Source: Limnohabitans sp.
GTDB taxonomy: Bacteria > Pseudomonadota > Gammaproteobacteria > Burkholderiales > Burkholderiaceae_C
Reading direction: 5' to 3'
Assembly: GCF_017848645.1 (NCBI RefSeq)
Contig: NZ_JAFEIF010000007.1
Coordinates: 1 to 64,000, forward strand
DNA: 64,000 nucleotides
Under the pieces are notes generated by a model, which saw only the letters and a list, made by a program, of their open reading frames with translations, made no database searches and was not told where the DNA came from. Shown one piece after another: positions 27,760 to 37,171 of this stretch. The translations under genes were made by a program, and so were the position numbers. Within the stretch, counting starts at the first letter, position 1. The number at the start of each line of letters is the position of its first letter.

Positions 27760-28656
27760 TCAAATCAGGCCGCTGGCCTTCAGGGCTGCTTCGACCACGG
27801 GTTGCTGCGACTGGGACAGTTCGGTCATGGGCAAGCGAAGCGTGGGGCCGCACAGGCCCATGCGCTGCATGGCCCATTTGACGGGGATGGGGTTGGCTTC
27901 GACAAACAGGTTTTTGTGCACGGGCAGCAATTTGAACTGGATGCGCATGGCTTCTTGGACGTCGCCTCGCAGGGCGGCCATGCACAGCTCGTGCATATGG
28001 CGGGGTGCCACGTTGGCGGTCACACTGATGTTGCCGGCGCCGCCGCACAACATCAGGGCCACGGCGGTGGCGTCATCGCCAGAGAAGACGGCAAATTCTG
28101 GGGGCACCTCACGGATGAGCCATTGCGCGCGCTCGATGTTGCTGGTGGCTTCCTTGATGCCGATGATGCCCGGCACCTGGGCCAGGCGCAGCACGGTCTC
28201 GTGCTGCAAATCAGCTACGGTACGGCCTGGCACGTTGTACAAAATCACGGGAAGGCCAGGTACCGCCTCGGCAATGGCTTTGAAGTGCTGGTAAAGCCCT
28301 TCTTGGGTGGGCTTGTTGTAGTACGGCACCACCTGCAGCTGGGCGTCAGCGCCGACTTTTTGTGCAAATTTGGCCAGATTGATCGCTTCGGCGGTGGAGT
28401 TGGCGCCACAGCCGGCAATGATGGGGATGCGTTTGGCCGCTTGTTCGACCGAGACACGGATGATTTCGCAGTGCTCGTCCACGGTCACTGTGGGGGATTC
28501 TCCCGAAGTGCCCACCACCACGATGGCATCGGTGCCTTCGGCCACATGCCAGTCGATCAGTTTTCGCAAAGTCGGGTAATCCACTTTGCCGTCTGCGAGC
28601 ATGGGGGTGATCAAGGCAGGGATGCTGCCACGGATGGGGCGAAATTCGGTGGTCAT
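27760..28656 (-). CDS. dapA: 4-hydroxy-tetrahydrodipicolinate synthase
   Basis: 298 residues. '[21 protein letters not shown]' opens the TIM barrel, T50 lies in 'VGTSGES', Y140 in '[10 protein letters not shown]' and the Schiff-base lysine K168 in 'GIIGIKEAT'. It condenses pyruvate with aspartate semialdehyde, the entry to lysine and meso-diaminopimelate for peptidoglycan. The stop overlaps the alternative bamC start by one base. A 113-base gap separates it from the upstream methyltransferase; that gap contains an 8-bp inverted repeat (28711-28718/28745-28752) with a 26-base loop. Confidence 0.95.
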   Translation of the reverse strand: MTTEFRPIRGSIPALITPMLADGKVDYPTLRKLIDWHVAEGTDAIVVVGTSGESPTVTVDEHCEIIRVSVEQAAKRIPIIAGCGANSTAEAINLAKFAQKVGADAQLQVVPYYNKPTQEGLYQHFKAIAEAVPGLPVILYNVPGRTVADLQHETVLRLAQVPGIIGIKEATSNIERAQWLIREVPPEFAVFSGDDATAVALMLCGGAGNISVTANVAPRHMHELCMAALRGDVQEAMRIQFKLLPVHKNLFVEANPIPVKWAMQRMGLCGPTLRLPMTELSQSQQPVVEAALKASGLI

Positions 28657-28769
28657 GTCAGGGGTTTCTGAGCAGGAAAAAGAACCATTCTAACGAGTGC
28701 AAGTCAAGGCGCGTTTGGCATGCCTTTCACGGGGGCCAAGCCATCCAAACGCACCAGGCCGACGAGATT

Positions 28770-29321
28770 TCAGGCGGCTTGCAAGGGCCAGCGTTCGATG
28801 GCCCCGGATGAACCGGCGCGCACGGCTGCGATGCGCTGCACAAAACGCTCGGGCGAGGCCTCAAAACCGTCCTCATAAGCCACGGTGCGCAAGCCTTCGG
28901 TGGCTTGGAGCAGCTCGCCCGGTTGCAGCAAAAAGTCGGGCCGCGAGGGTTTGCCCACGCTTTCATTGCCTGCGGCAAAGGTTTCGTAGATCAACACGCC
29001 GCCCGGGGCCACGCTGGCCACCAGGGTGGGCAGCAAGGGCCGCCAGAGGTAATTCGTGACCACCACGCAAGCGAATGTTTGACCGACAAAGGGCCAAGGG
29101 CCGTTTTCGATGTCGGCGCAAATGACCGGACCACTGGCTTGGGCCACGGCCACGGCTTCGGGGTTGTGGTCCACGCCAGTAACGCGGTGCCCCAGCGCGG
29201 CCAGATAACGCAGGTGGCGGCCTGCGCCGCAGGCCACATCGAGCACGGTGCTGCCCGGGGCGATCAGGTGCACCCAGCGTTGCAGCCAGACAGAGGGGTT
29301 TTCGGTGCCGTGCATGTTCAT
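28770..29321 (-). CDS. Class I SAM-dependent methyltransferase
   Basis: 183 residues. Motif I 'STVLDVACGAGRHLRYLAALGHRVTGVDHNPEAV' binds SAM, followed by the acidic 'CADIENGPWPF', motif IV-like 'VVVTNYLWRPLLPTL' and 'APGGVLIYETFA'. The compact size and 'GAGRH' resemble the TehB/UbiE-type small-molecule methyltransferases. The substrate is unknown. It lies 13 bases downstream of the 39-residue peptide gene, which is coupled to the MFS transporter, so transporter, peptide and methyltransferase may form one transcript that possibly runs into dapA. Confidence 0.82.
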   Translation of the reverse strand: MNMHGTENPSVWLQRWVHLIAPGSTVLDVACGAGRHLRYLAALGHRVTGVDHNPEAVAVAQASGPVICADIENGPWPFVGQTFACVVVTNYLWRPLLPTLVASVAPGGVLIYETFAAGNESVGKPSRPDFLLQPGELLQATEGLRTVAYEDGFEASPERFVQRIAAVRAGSSGAIERWPLQAA

Positions 29322-29334
29322 TCAGGGGATAAAG

Positions 29335-29454
29335 TTAAAAACACGACCACAGCTGGTCAGCCAGCATGACCACCACATCGGGTTGGGCATACAGCCCGAA
29401 GGTGATGGCCAGCAGCAAGGCGGCCAGCAGCCAAAGGGTGCTTCGGGTGTTCAT
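29335..29454 (-). CDS. 39-residue single-pass membrane peptide coupled to MFS gene
   Basis: ATG at 29454 overlaps the MFS transporter stop codon (ATGA) and the frame ends with TAA at 29335-29337. It begins MNTRSTLWLLAALLLAITFG, a short polar start then a hydrophobic helix of about 18 residues, followed by 'LYAQPDVVVMLADQLWSCF' at the C-terminus. The positively charged start and hydrophobic core suit a single-span inner-membrane peptide or a cleaved export product. Coupling to a transporter suggests an accessory subunit. No family is recognised. Confidence 0.6.
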   Translation of the reverse strand: MNTRSTLWLLAALLLAITFGLYAQPDVVVMLADQLWSCF

Positions 29455-30662
29455 GCGGTTTGGGGCGATGGACGCACGATGGGGCTCTCACGCACCGGCA
29501 GGTTCACCAGCGCAGCCAACACGCCCAGCGCTATGGCCAGGTACCAGACGATGTCGTAGCTGCCGGTTTTGTCGTACAAATAGCCGCCCAGCCACACGCC
29601 CATGAAGGAGCCGATCTGGTGGCCGAAAAAGATGAAACCGCTGAGCATGGACAAATGTGCCACCCCAAAAATATGCGCCACCGCCGCGTTGGTGGGCGGC
29701 ACGGTGGACAGCCACAGCAAACCCATCACGGCCGAGAAGATGTAAACGCTGGTGGGCGACAGCGGCACCAGCAAGAACAGCGTGATCGCCACCGAGCGCG
29801 AGATGTAAATGGTGGCCAGGATGTGTTTTTTGGGGATGTGTGGGCCCATGGTGCCCGCAATGTAGGTGCCCACCACGTTGAACAGACCAATCAGGGCCAG
29901 CGCATAACTGGCCACTTGGGGTGCCATGCCGTGGTCTTTCAGGTAGCTGGGCATGTGCACGCCGATGAACACCACCTGGAAGCCACACACAAAATAGCCC
30001 GCCATCAGCAGCTGAAAGCTCGGGTATTTGAAGGCTTCTTGCAGCGACTGGAGGATGGTCTGTTCGCGTTTGACCTGGCCCGGTGCGTGTAAAGCCGGCT
30101 CGCGCAGCCCCCAAGCCAGCGGAATGATGAGCACGGTGGCGGCGGCCAAAATCATCAGGGCGTTTTGCCAACCCGCTTGGCTGATCAGCATGCCTTCTAC
30201 CGGCACCATCAAAAACTGCCCGAAGCTGCCGGCCGCTGCCGCAATGCCCATGGCCCATGATCGGCGCTCGGCCGGCACGTTGCGCCCGATCACGCCATAA
30301 ATCACGGCGTAGGTGGTGCCCGCCTGCGCGGTGCCGATGATGACGCCCGTGAACAGCGCAAACATCCAGGGCGTTTGGGCCTGGGCCATGCCCACCAGCC
30401 CCAATCCGTAGAGAAAGGCGCCGGCCGTGATGACGCGGAACGCGCCAAATTTGTCGGCGAGCATGCCCGCAAAAATGCCCATGAAGCCCCAAGCCAGGTT
30501 CTGGATCGCCATGGCAAAGGCGAACTCTTCTCGGCCCCAACCTTGGGCTTGGGTGATGGGCTGCAGCCACAGGCCAAAGCCGTGGCGTATGCCCATGGAG
30601 AGGGTGACGATGGCCGCGCCGCAAATCAGCACCTGGTTCAGGGATAGGGGTTTGTGTTGCAT
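29451..30662 (-). CDS. MFS transporter
   Basis: 403 residues with about twelve hydrophobic segments. It begins 'LNQVLICGAAIVTLSMGIRHGFGLWLQPITQAQGW', similar to monocarboxylate/oxalate-type (OFA-like) transporters. The loop 2-3 signature is 'GMLADKFGAFRVITAGAFLYGLG', and 'ERRSWAMGIAAAAGSFGQFL' follows in the middle of the N-half. The substrate is likely a small organic anion, but this is an inference from general resemblance. Divergent from parE with 101 bases between starts. Its stop overlaps the 39-residue peptide start. Confidence 0.86.
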   Translation of the reverse strand: MQHKPLSLNQVLICGAAIVTLSMGIRHGFGLWLQPITQAQGWGREEFAFAMAIQNLAWGFMGIFAGMLADKFGAFRVITAGAFLYGLGLVGMAQAQTPWMFALFTGVIIGTAQAGTTYAVIYGVIGRNVPAERRSWAMGIAAAAGSFGQFLMVPVEGMLISQAGWQNALMILAAATVLIIPLAWGLREPALHAPGQVKREQTILQSLQEAFKYPSFQLLMAGYFVCGFQVVFIGVHMPSYLKDHGMAPQVASYALALIGLFNVVGTYIAGTMGPHIPKKHILATIYISRSVAITLFLLVPLSPTSVYIFSAVMGLLWLSTVPPTNAAVAHIFGVAHLSMLSGFIFFGHQIGSFMGVWLGGYLYDKTGSYDIVWYLAIALGVLAALVNLPVRESPIVRPSPQTA

Positions 30663-30763
30663 CCCCTGACTTTAACCAATCTCCTTGGCATTCCCGGCGA
30701 GAAGTTAAAACCACTGTCTTTGCATCCAGTAAACCCGATCAAATCCCACTACAATCCGCCACC

Positions 30764-32755
30764 ATGGCCACCCAATCAACTGTCAAAACCTCCAACGCCT
30801 CGAGCGAATATTCCGAAGGCTCGATCCGCGTCCTCAAGGGCTTAGAGCCCGTCAAGCAACGCCCGGGCATGTACACCCGCACCGACAATCCCCTGCACAT
30901 CATCCAGGAAGTGCTGGACAACGCTGCCGACGAGGCGTTGGCGGGTTACGGCAAAAAAATCAAAGTTGTCCTGCACGCTGACGGATCTGTCAGCATCGAA
31001 GACGATGGCCGAGGCATCCCCTTTGGCCTGCACCCTGAAGAAAACGCCCCGGTGATCGAGCTGGTGTTCACCCGGCTACACGCGGGCGGCAAGTTCGACA
31101 AGGGCAAGGGCGGGGCGTATAGCTTCTCGGGCGGCCTGCACGGTGTGGGCGTGAGCGTGACCAACGCACTGTCCAAGCGGCTCGAAGCCACCAGCTACCG
31201 CGAAGGCCAAGTGGCCACCTTGGTGTTTTCAGGTGGCGACGTGACCGAGCCGCTGGTCAAACGCGCCACAGGCGAGGGTGACCGCAAGCAAGGCACCACG
31301 GTGCGCGCCTGGCCCGACGCCAAATATTTCGAATCCAGCGCTTTGCCGATGAACGAGCTGACGCACCTGCTGCGCAGCAAAGCCGTGCTCATGCCGGGCG
31401 TGACGGTGACCTTGGTGAACGAGAAAACCAAGGAAACCCAGCAGTGGCAATACAAGGCGGGCTTGCGTGACTACCTCACGCAAACGCTGAACGGCGACCC
31501 GGTGATCCCTTTGTTTGAAGGCGAAGGCTTTGCCGACGGCAACAGCGAGAGCTTTGCAGAAGGCGAGGGCGCAAGCTGGGCTGTGGCCTTCACCGAAGAC
31601 GGTGCGCCGGTGCGCGAAAGTTATGTGAACTTGATTCCCACCAGCGCAGGCGGCACGCACGACAGCGGTTTGCGCGACGGCTTGTTCACCGCCGTCAAAA
31701 GTTTCATCGAGCTGCATGGTTTGCTGCCCAAGGGCGTCAAGCTGATGCCCGAAGACGTTTTTGCCCGCGCCAGCTATGTGCTGAGCGCCAAAGTGCTCGA
31801 CCCGCAGTTTCAGGGCCAGATCAAGGAGCGGCTGAACTCGCGCGACGCCGTGCGGCTGGTGTCCAGTTTTGTGCGCCCGGCCTTGGAGTTGTGGCTCAAC
31901 GAGCATGTGGACTACGGCAAAAAACTGGCCGAGTTGGCGATCAAGGCCGCGCAAACCCGTCAGAAAGCCGGCCAGAAGGTCGAAAAGCGCAAGAGTTCGG
32001 GCGTGGCCGTGTTGCCCGGCAAGCTGACCGACTGCGAGAGCAAAGACATCTTGCACAACGAGGTGTTTTTGGTCGAGGGCGACTCGGCCGGAGGCAGCGC
32101 CAAAATGGGCCGCAACAAAGAGAGCCAGGCCATCTTGCCTCTGCGCGGCAAGGTGCTCAACACCTGGGAAGTCGACCGCGACCGCTTGTTTGCCAACAAC
32201 GAAATCCACGACATCTCGGTGGCCATCGGGGTGGACCCGCACGGGCCCAACGACAACCCCGACATGAGCAACCTGCGCTACGGCAAGGTCTGTATCTTGA
32301 GCGACGCGGACGTGGACGGCTCGCACATCCAGGTGCTGTTGCTGACTTTGTTCTTCCGCCATTTCCCCAAGCTGATCGAAGCGGGGCATTTGTATGTGGC
32401 CAGGCCTCCGCTGTTCCGCGTCGATGCGCCTGCACGCGGTAAAAAGCCTGCCTCCAAAGCCTACGCGCTCGACGAGGGCGAGCTCACCGCCATCATCGAC
32501 AAGCTGCGCAAAGACGGCGTGAAAGAAGGCGGCTGGAGCATCAGCCGCTTCAAGGGTCTGGGCGAGATGAGCGCCGAACAGCTGTGGGACACCACGCTCA
32601 ACCCCGACACGCGCCGCCTGCTGCCCATCGAGCTGGGCCCGCTGGACAACGCGGGCACCGAAAACCTCATGACCCAGCTCATGGGCAAAGGCGAAGCCGC
32701 CGCCCGCCGCGAGCTGATGGAGCTGCACGGCGACAGCATCGAAATCGACGTTTGA
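30764..32755 (+). CDS. parE: DNA topoisomerase IV subunit B
   Basis: 663 residues, the ParE length (GyrB is longer). GHKL ATPase motifs are 'VLDNAADEALAGYG', 'IEDDGRGIPFGLHPEE' and 'GGLHGVGVSVTNALS'; the TOPRIM region has 'LVEGDSAGGSAKMGRNKESQAILPLRGKVLNTWE' and 'LSDADVDGSHI'; the end has 'RFKGLGEMSAEQLWDTTLNP'. It provides the ATP-driven part of topoisomerase IV, which unlinks daughter chromosomes. No Shine-Dalgarno site precedes the ATG, and a TACAAT box lies at 30750-30755, so a nearly leaderless message is possible. parC follows after a REPIN-like element. Confidence 0.94.
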   Translation: MATQSTVKTSNASSEYSEGSIRVLKGLEPVKQRPGMYTRTDNPLHIIQEVLDNAADEALAGYGKKIKVVLHADGSVSIEDDGRGIPFGLHPEENAPVIELVFTRLHAGGKFDKGKGGAYSFSGGLHGVGVSVTNALSKRLEATSYREGQVATLVFSGGDVTEPLVKRATGEGDRKQGTTVRAWPDAKYFESSALPMNELTHLLRSKAVLMPGVTVTLVNEKTKETQQWQYKAGLRDYLTQTLNGDPVIPLFEGEGFADGNSESFAEGEGASWAVAFTEDGAPVRESYVNLIPTSAGGTHDSGLRDGLFTAVKSFIELHGLLPKGVKLMPEDVFARASYVLSAKVLDPQFQGQIKERLNSRDAVRLVSSFVRPALELWLNEHVDYGKKLAELAIKAAQTRQKAGQKVEKRKSSGVAVLPGKLTDCESKDILHNEVFLVEGDSAGGSAKMGRNKESQAILPLRGKVLNTWEVDRDRLFANNEIHDISVAIGVDPHGPNDNPDMSNLRYGKVCILSDADVDGSHIQVLLLTLFFRHFPKLIEAGHLYVARPPLFRVDAPARGKKPASKAYALDEGELTAIIDKLRKDGVKEGGWSISRFKGLGEMSAEQLWDTTLNPDTRRLLPIELGPLDNAGTENLMTQLMGKGEAAARRELMELHGDSIEIDV

Positions 32756-32766
32756 CGAATTCCCCG

Positions 32767-32829
32767 TAGGAGCCCACACCGCGGGCGAAATGTCTGAGCA
32801 AATCCAACGCCCGCAGGCAGGCTCCTACC
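32767..32829. repeat. REPIN-like inverted pair of REP sequences with GTAG heads
   Basis: The 63-base element fills most of the gap between parE and parC. The left unit (32767-32788) starts GTAGGAGCC and holds an internal stem GCCCAC/GCGGGC; the right unit (32809-32829) is its inverted, imperfect copy, ending GGCTCCTAC with internal GCGGGC-type stem. A 5' GTAG tetranucleotide followed by a short palindrome is the known layout of REP sequences moved by RAYT transposases, and an inverted pair is a REPIN. Lying between two co-directional operon genes, it may also affect the parE/parC ratio. A second, different element with the same ends lies at 51535. Confidence 0.75.
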
Positions 32830-32842
32830 CTGAAAGAACCTG

Positions 32843-35206
32843 ATGACCATTGACCTGTTAACCCCCGAACCCACCGCCGCCCCCGAAGGCGACCATCTGG
32901 GTGCCTACGCCCAGCGGGCCTATCTGGAATACGCGCTGTCCGTTGTCAAAGGCCGCGCCTTGCCCGATGTGTGCGACGGCCAAAAGCCGGTGCAGCGCCG
33001 CATTTTGTATTCGATGGACCGCATGGGTTTGTCTTACAGCGGCCCCAACAACAACACCGCCGCCAAGCCGGTTAAAAGCGCCCGTGTGGTGGGCGATGTG
33101 CTGGGCCGTTACCACCCGCACGGTGACACCGCTGCGTACGACGCTCTGGTGCGCATGGCGCAAGACTTTTCGCAGCGCTACCCGCTGATCGACGGCCAAG
33201 GCAACTTTGGCTCGCGCGACGGCGACGGCGCGGCCGCTATGCGTTACACCGAGGCACGCTTGTCGCGCATCACCAGCTTGCTGCTGGATGAGATCGACAT
33301 GGGCACGGTGGACTTCATCCCCAACTACGACGGCTCGACCGAAGAGCCGCGCCAGCTGCCTGCGCGCTTGCCCTTCAGCTTACTCAACGGTGCCAGCGGC
33401 ATCGCTGTGGGTCTGGCCACCGAGATCCCCAGCCACAATCTGCGCGAAGTGGCCGACGCCTGCGTGGCCTTGATCCGCAACGACAAGCTGAGCGACAGCG
33501 AGCTGATGGCCATCATTCCCGGCCCCGACTACCCCGGTGGCGGCCAGATCATCAGCCCGGCCAGCGACATTGCCGACGCCTACCGCACCGGGCGCGGCAG
33601 CCTCAAAGTGCGTGCCCGCTGGAAGATCGAAGACCTGGCCCGTGGCCAATGGCAACTGGTGGTGACCGAGTTGCCGCAAGGCGTCAGCTCGCAGCGCGTG
33701 CTCGAAGAGATCGAAGAACTCACCAACCCCAAGGTCAAAGCCGGTAAAAAAGCGCTCAGCGCTGACCAGGTGCTGCTCAAAGCCAGCATGCTGGCTGTGC
33801 TCGATGTGGTGCGTGACGAATCGAGCAAAGACGCTGCCGTGCGCTTGGTGTTCGAGCCCAAAACCAGCCGCATTGAACAGCAAGAACTCATCACAGCCTT
33901 GCTGGCCCACACCAGCCTGGAAACATCTGCGCCCATCAACATGACTTCGGTGGGCATCGACGGCAAACCGATTCAAAAATCACTGCGCCAGATGCTGGTG
34001 GAGTGGATCAGCTTCCGCCAGACCACCATCACCCGCCGCAGCCAGCACCGCCTGAACAAGGTGTTGGACCGCATCCATATTCTGGAAGGCCGCCAGCTGG
34101 TGTTGCTGAACATCGATGAGGTGATCCGCATCATCCGCCAGAGCGACGAGCCCAAGCCTGCGCTGATCGAAGCCTTCAAGTTGAGTGACCGCCAGGCCGA
34201 AGACATCCTGGAGATCCGCCTGCGCCAACTGGCCAGGCTCGAAGCCATCAAGATCGAACAAGAGCTCAGCGAGCTGCGCGAAGAGCAGGGCAAGCTCGAA
34301 GAGATTTTGGGCAGCCCTGCAGCGCTGCGCCGCCTGATGATCAAGGAGATCGAACAGGATGCCAAGACCTTTGCCGATCCACGCCGCACGCTGATCCAGG
34401 AAGAGAAAAAAGCCGTGGCCGAGGTCAAGGTGGTGGATGAGCCCGTGACGGTGGTCGTCTCGGAAAAAGGCTGGGTGCGTGCCCGCACGGGCCACGGCCA
34501 CGACGCCACGAGTTTTGCCTTCAAGGCGGGCGACGGTCTGTACGGCACCTTCGAATGCCGCACGGTGGACACGCTGCTGATTTTTGGCAGCAACGGCCGC
34601 ATCTACAGTGTGCCTGTGGCCACACTGCCCGGCGCACGCGGCGACGGCCAGCCCGTGACCACGCTGATCGAGCTGGAACCCACCACGCAAATTGCCCACT
34701 ACTTTGCAGGCCCCGCCCACGCCACGCTGCTGCTCAGCGGCTCGGGTGGCTACGGCTTCATGGCCTCGGTCGAGAACATGATTTCGCGCAACAAAGCGGG
34801 CAAGGCCTTCATCAGCCTGGGCGAGGGTGAAACCATCTGTGCCCCCAGCCATGCGAGCGGCAGCAGTGCCACCGTGCCTGCCGACAAACAGCCCATGCCC
34901 GCCGCCACCAGCGTCTGCTGCGCGAGCACCGGCGGTCGGGTGCTGACCTTTGAGATCAGCGAACTCAAGACCATGGAAAAAGGTGGCCGGGGCCTGATGC
35001 TGATTGACCTGGAAGCCAAAGACAGCCTGGCCGGAGCTGCGGCTTACACCCGCAGTGTCAAGATCGAAGGCATCGGCCGAGGCGGCAAAGAGCGCGAAGA
35101 AACGCTTGAAATCCGCAGCCTGAACAACGCCAAAACCGCTCGCGCCAAAAAAGGCAAAGTGGCCGATCTGGGCTTCAAGCCGAACCGGGTGACGCGGGTG
35201 GAGTGA
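32843..35206 (+). CDS. parC: DNA topoisomerase IV subunit A
   Basis: 787 residues. The catalytic tyrosine is Y135 in '[10 protein letters not shown]'. The quinolone-region equivalent reads '[12 protein letters not shown]', so T96 and D100 occupy the positions of Ser80 and Glu84 of E. coli ParC. Other marks are '[22 protein letters not shown]' near the start and 'DQKP'-free, ParC-type C-terminal beta-pinwheel repeats from about 500 ('[22 protein letters not shown]', '[25 protein letters not shown]'). It cuts and rejoins DNA as the A2B2 enzyme with ParE. The start is 14 bases after the REPIN element. Confidence 0.95.
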   Translation: MTIDLLTPEPTAAPEGDHLGAYAQRAYLEYALSVVKGRALPDVCDGQKPVQRRILYSMDRMGLSYSGPNNNTAAKPVKSARVVGDVLGRYHPHGDTAAYDALVRMAQDFSQRYPLIDGQGNFGSRDGDGAAAMRYTEARLSRITSLLLDEIDMGTVDFIPNYDGSTEEPRQLPARLPFSLLNGASGIAVGLATEIPSHNLREVADACVALIRNDKLSDSELMAIIPGPDYPGGGQIISPASDIADAYRTGRGSLKVRARWKIEDLARGQWQLVVTELPQGVSSQRVLEEIEELTNPKVKAGKKALSADQVLLKASMLAVLDVVRDESSKDAAVRLVFEPKTSRIEQQELITALLAHTSLETSAPINMTSVGIDGKPIQKSLRQMLVEWISFRQTTITRRSQHRLNKVLDRIHILEGRQLVLLNIDEVIRIIRQSDEPKPALIEAFKLSDRQAEDILEIRLRQLARLEAIKIEQELSELREEQGKLEEILGSPAALRRLMIKEIEQDAKTFADPRRTLIQEEKKAVAEVKVVDEPVTVVVSEKGWVRARTGHGHDATSFAFKAGDGLYGTFECRTVDTLLIFGSNGRIYSVPVATLPGARGDGQPVTTLIELEPTTQIAHYFAGPAHATLLLSGSGGYGFMASVENMISRNKAGKAFISLGEGETICAPSHASGSSATVPADKQPMPAATSVCCASTGGRVLTFEISELKTMEKGGRGLMLIDLEAKDSLAGAAAYTRSVKIEGIGRGGKEREETLEIRSLNNAKTARAKKGKVADLGFKPNRVTRVE

Positions 35207-35336
35207 TCCGGGGGAAGTGATGCTTTTTTAAGCACGCCTCGCCAACCCTTGCGGGGTGGGGCTTTGGCGGCTTGTTCAAGCACTTGTCCACAGCTTTGGG
35301 CACGGGGTTTGGGGACAATTGAATCTTTCACAACAG

Positions 35337-35365
35337 TTGACGGCTTGGTTCATTGAATGAATACT
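35337..35365 (+). promoter_or_regulatory. Sigma-70 promoter candidate for the metzincin-like lipoprotein
   Basis: TTGACG (35337-35342) and AATACT (35360-35365) are separated by 17 bases. The predicted start near 35372 leaves a 5' leader of about 20 bases with CAGGGGG (35382-35388) as ribosome site before ATG 35394. Confidence 0.55.
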
Positions 35366-35393
35366 TTGTAAATATCTTTTACAGGGGGTATTC

Positions 35394-36566
35394 ATGCGCT
35401 TCAGATTTCAAGGGATTCTGTTCAGTTGCATCGTTGCCTTGATCACTGGCTGCAACAGCACAGCACCCAAGGTGGTGGAAAACGCAGCCCCCGGGGCCTT
35501 GGCTTGCAGTGTGGGCGATCAGGCGGCGGGGCGTGTCATTCAGGTGGAAGTGTGGCGGGGGCGTGAAGACAGCCTGTTGGCTTATGGGGTGGGCCATGTT
35601 TGCCAACGCCTTGAGGACGTCAGTCGACAGTTGTTGACTCAAGGGGTTAATTTGCGTTTCGAGGTGCTGGGCTCGGTGCAAATCCACACGGGCTTGGGTC
35701 GGGCCAACAACCACTTGATGCAATCCATTCAGGCCGCGGAAGGGCAACTCAAGTTGGTGATCGTGGATGCGATCGCGCAGTGTGGGGATGCGGCGGGTTA
35801 CATCCTGGGGTGTACCCCTCAATTGGGTCGTCCTGTTTTATATGTCAAAAGACACGACTCCTTCAACGACCGTGCACCCGAATGGGTGATTTGGGCGCAT
35901 GAGATGGGGCACGCCGCCGCTTTGTACCACCCCGATGCGCCTGGTTTGGCCACGGTGCCTGAGCGGATCATGACCTACATGCCCATGCCGCAATCGTCGG
36001 TACTGGCCACCTACGAGTCGGCCAATTTTGCGCAATTGGGCTCCATCGTCAACATGCCAAGAATGCACGCGGCAACGGGCATGCTGCCTTTCTCGGCGGC
36101 ACGCATCAACGCAGAGCAGTTGTTGCCTTTGGTCCAAGATGCGGGGCCTCATGGTGTTTCCTTGGGCCAGTTGGCGCATCTGGACGATGCGGCCTTATTG
36201 AGTCTGGTCCCACTGCTGGAGCCAGAACCCACAGCTGTCAATGCCGCGGCAACAAGACCGAGCCTGCCGGTTCAGACCAATGCGTTGGTCTTGCTGGGGG
36301 AGCTTGGTCAGGGTGAGGCACAAGCGTATGTTCGGCAATACCTTCGCCGCCAGATCGGTCCTGACACATTGAACATTCGGCTTTATGGCTTGCAAGCCCT
36401 GGGCCGTGGCCAGCAAAGGCATTCCACTGAAGAAAGCTTGACGTTTTTGGCGCAGGCCATTGAGGAGAGTTTTTGGTGTGCCGGCGCTCAACAGTCGGCC
36501 CAAGATTGCACTGCCTTGGCCGAAGCTGCACGGGACGCCCTGCGCGATGCGCAGTCCAAGCCTTAG
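35394..36566 (+). CDS. Lipoprotein with metzincin-like zinc site
   Basis: 390 residues. A lipobox 'LITGC' places the lipidated cysteine at C20. The key site is H169-E170-M-G-H173-A-A-A-L-Y-H179, i.e. HExxH followed by a third histidine six residues on, the zinc pattern of metzincins although the usual Gly at the eighth position is Ala. A Met-turn-like 'RIMTYM' follows at 191-196. Residues 100-165 ('KLVIVDAIAQCGDAAGYILGCTP', 'YVKRHDS') resemble metallopeptidase scaffolds. The C-terminal 150 residues have helical repeats with 'LVLLGELGQGEAQAYVRQYL', HEAT-like. Probably an outer-membrane-anchored zinc protease; target unknown. No partner gene is adjacent. Confidence 0.72.
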   Translation: MRFRFQGILFSCIVALITGCNSTAPKVVENAAPGALACSVGDQAAGRVIQVEVWRGREDSLLAYGVGHVCQRLEDVSRQLLTQGVNLRFEVLGSVQIHTGLGRANNHLMQSIQAAEGQLKLVIVDAIAQCGDAAGYILGCTPQLGRPVLYVKRHDSFNDRAPEWVIWAHEMGHAAALYHPDAPGLATVPERIMTYMPMPQSSVLATYESANFAQLGSIVNMPRMHAATGMLPFSAARINAEQLLPLVQDAGPHGVSLGQLAHLDDAALLSLVPLLEPEPTAVNAAATRPSLPVQTNALVLLGELGQGEAQAYVRQYLRRQIGPDTLNIRLYGLQALGRGQQRHSTEESLTFLAQAIEESFWCAGAQQSAQDCTALAEAARDALRDAQSKP

Positions 36567-36616
36567 CCCAGATCAGGTGATCGGGCAGTGGCCTGTATGG
36601 CCGGGTAGTGATCGCC

Positions 36617-37132
36617 TCAGTGGGCGGAGCCCATCAGGTAGTCCAACTTGCCCACCTCCACGCCGTTGTGGCGAAGGATGTTGTAGGCCGTGGTGATGTG
36701 GAAGTACAGGTTGGGCAGAATCCAGTGGCACAGGTAATCCTCACCTTTGAGGGTGCGGGTTTTGCCCGGGCCTGCGGGGAAGGTGATTTCCTTGTCCTCG
36801 GTGCCGTCCAAGGCCGCTGCAGGCACGGTGGCGATGAAGGCCAGGGTTTTCTGGATGCGTTCTTGCAACTGGGCCAGCGTGGTTTCGGTGTCCTCGAACT
36901 TGGGCGCTTCGACGCCGGACAGCCGCGCCAAGCCGTTTTTAGCGGCGTCGCACGCAATCAGCACCTGACGGGTCAAGGGGAACATGTCAGGCGCCAGGCG
37001 GTAGGTGGTGAGCGCCGTGGGGTCGATCTTTTTGGCTTCGACGAACTGATCGGCTTTGCTCAGGATGTGGCTCAGGTTGGTGAGCATGCGGGTGCACACG
37101 GGCAGGCTGGCACGGGACATGGAAAGGGTCAT
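36617..37132 (-). CDS. DUF1993 family protein
   Basis: 171 residues from ATG 37132 ('MTLSMSRASLPVCTRMLTNLSHILSKA'). It matches the DUF1993 four-helix, DinB-like layout with 'RLAPDMFPLTRQVLIACDAAKNGLARLSG', 'EDTETTLAQLQERIQKTLAFIATV' and the end 'LPNLYFHITTAYNILRHNGVEVGKLDYLMG'. The conserved His in 'YFHITTAYNILRHNG' may be a metal ligand as in DinB folds. No function is established. Last of the minus-strand run that begins with RidA. Confidence 0.85.
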   Translation of the reverse strand: MTLSMSRASLPVCTRMLTNLSHILSKADQFVEAKKIDPTALTTYRLAPDMFPLTRQVLIACDAAKNGLARLSGVEAPKFEDTETTLAQLQERIQKTLAFIATVPAAALDGTEDKEITFPAGPGKTRTLKGEDYLCHWILPNLYFHITTAYNILRHNGVEVGKLDYLMGSAH

Positions 37133-37171
37133 CAAAGTCTCCTGGGGGGTGAAAGGTCAAGGGTTGGAAAT

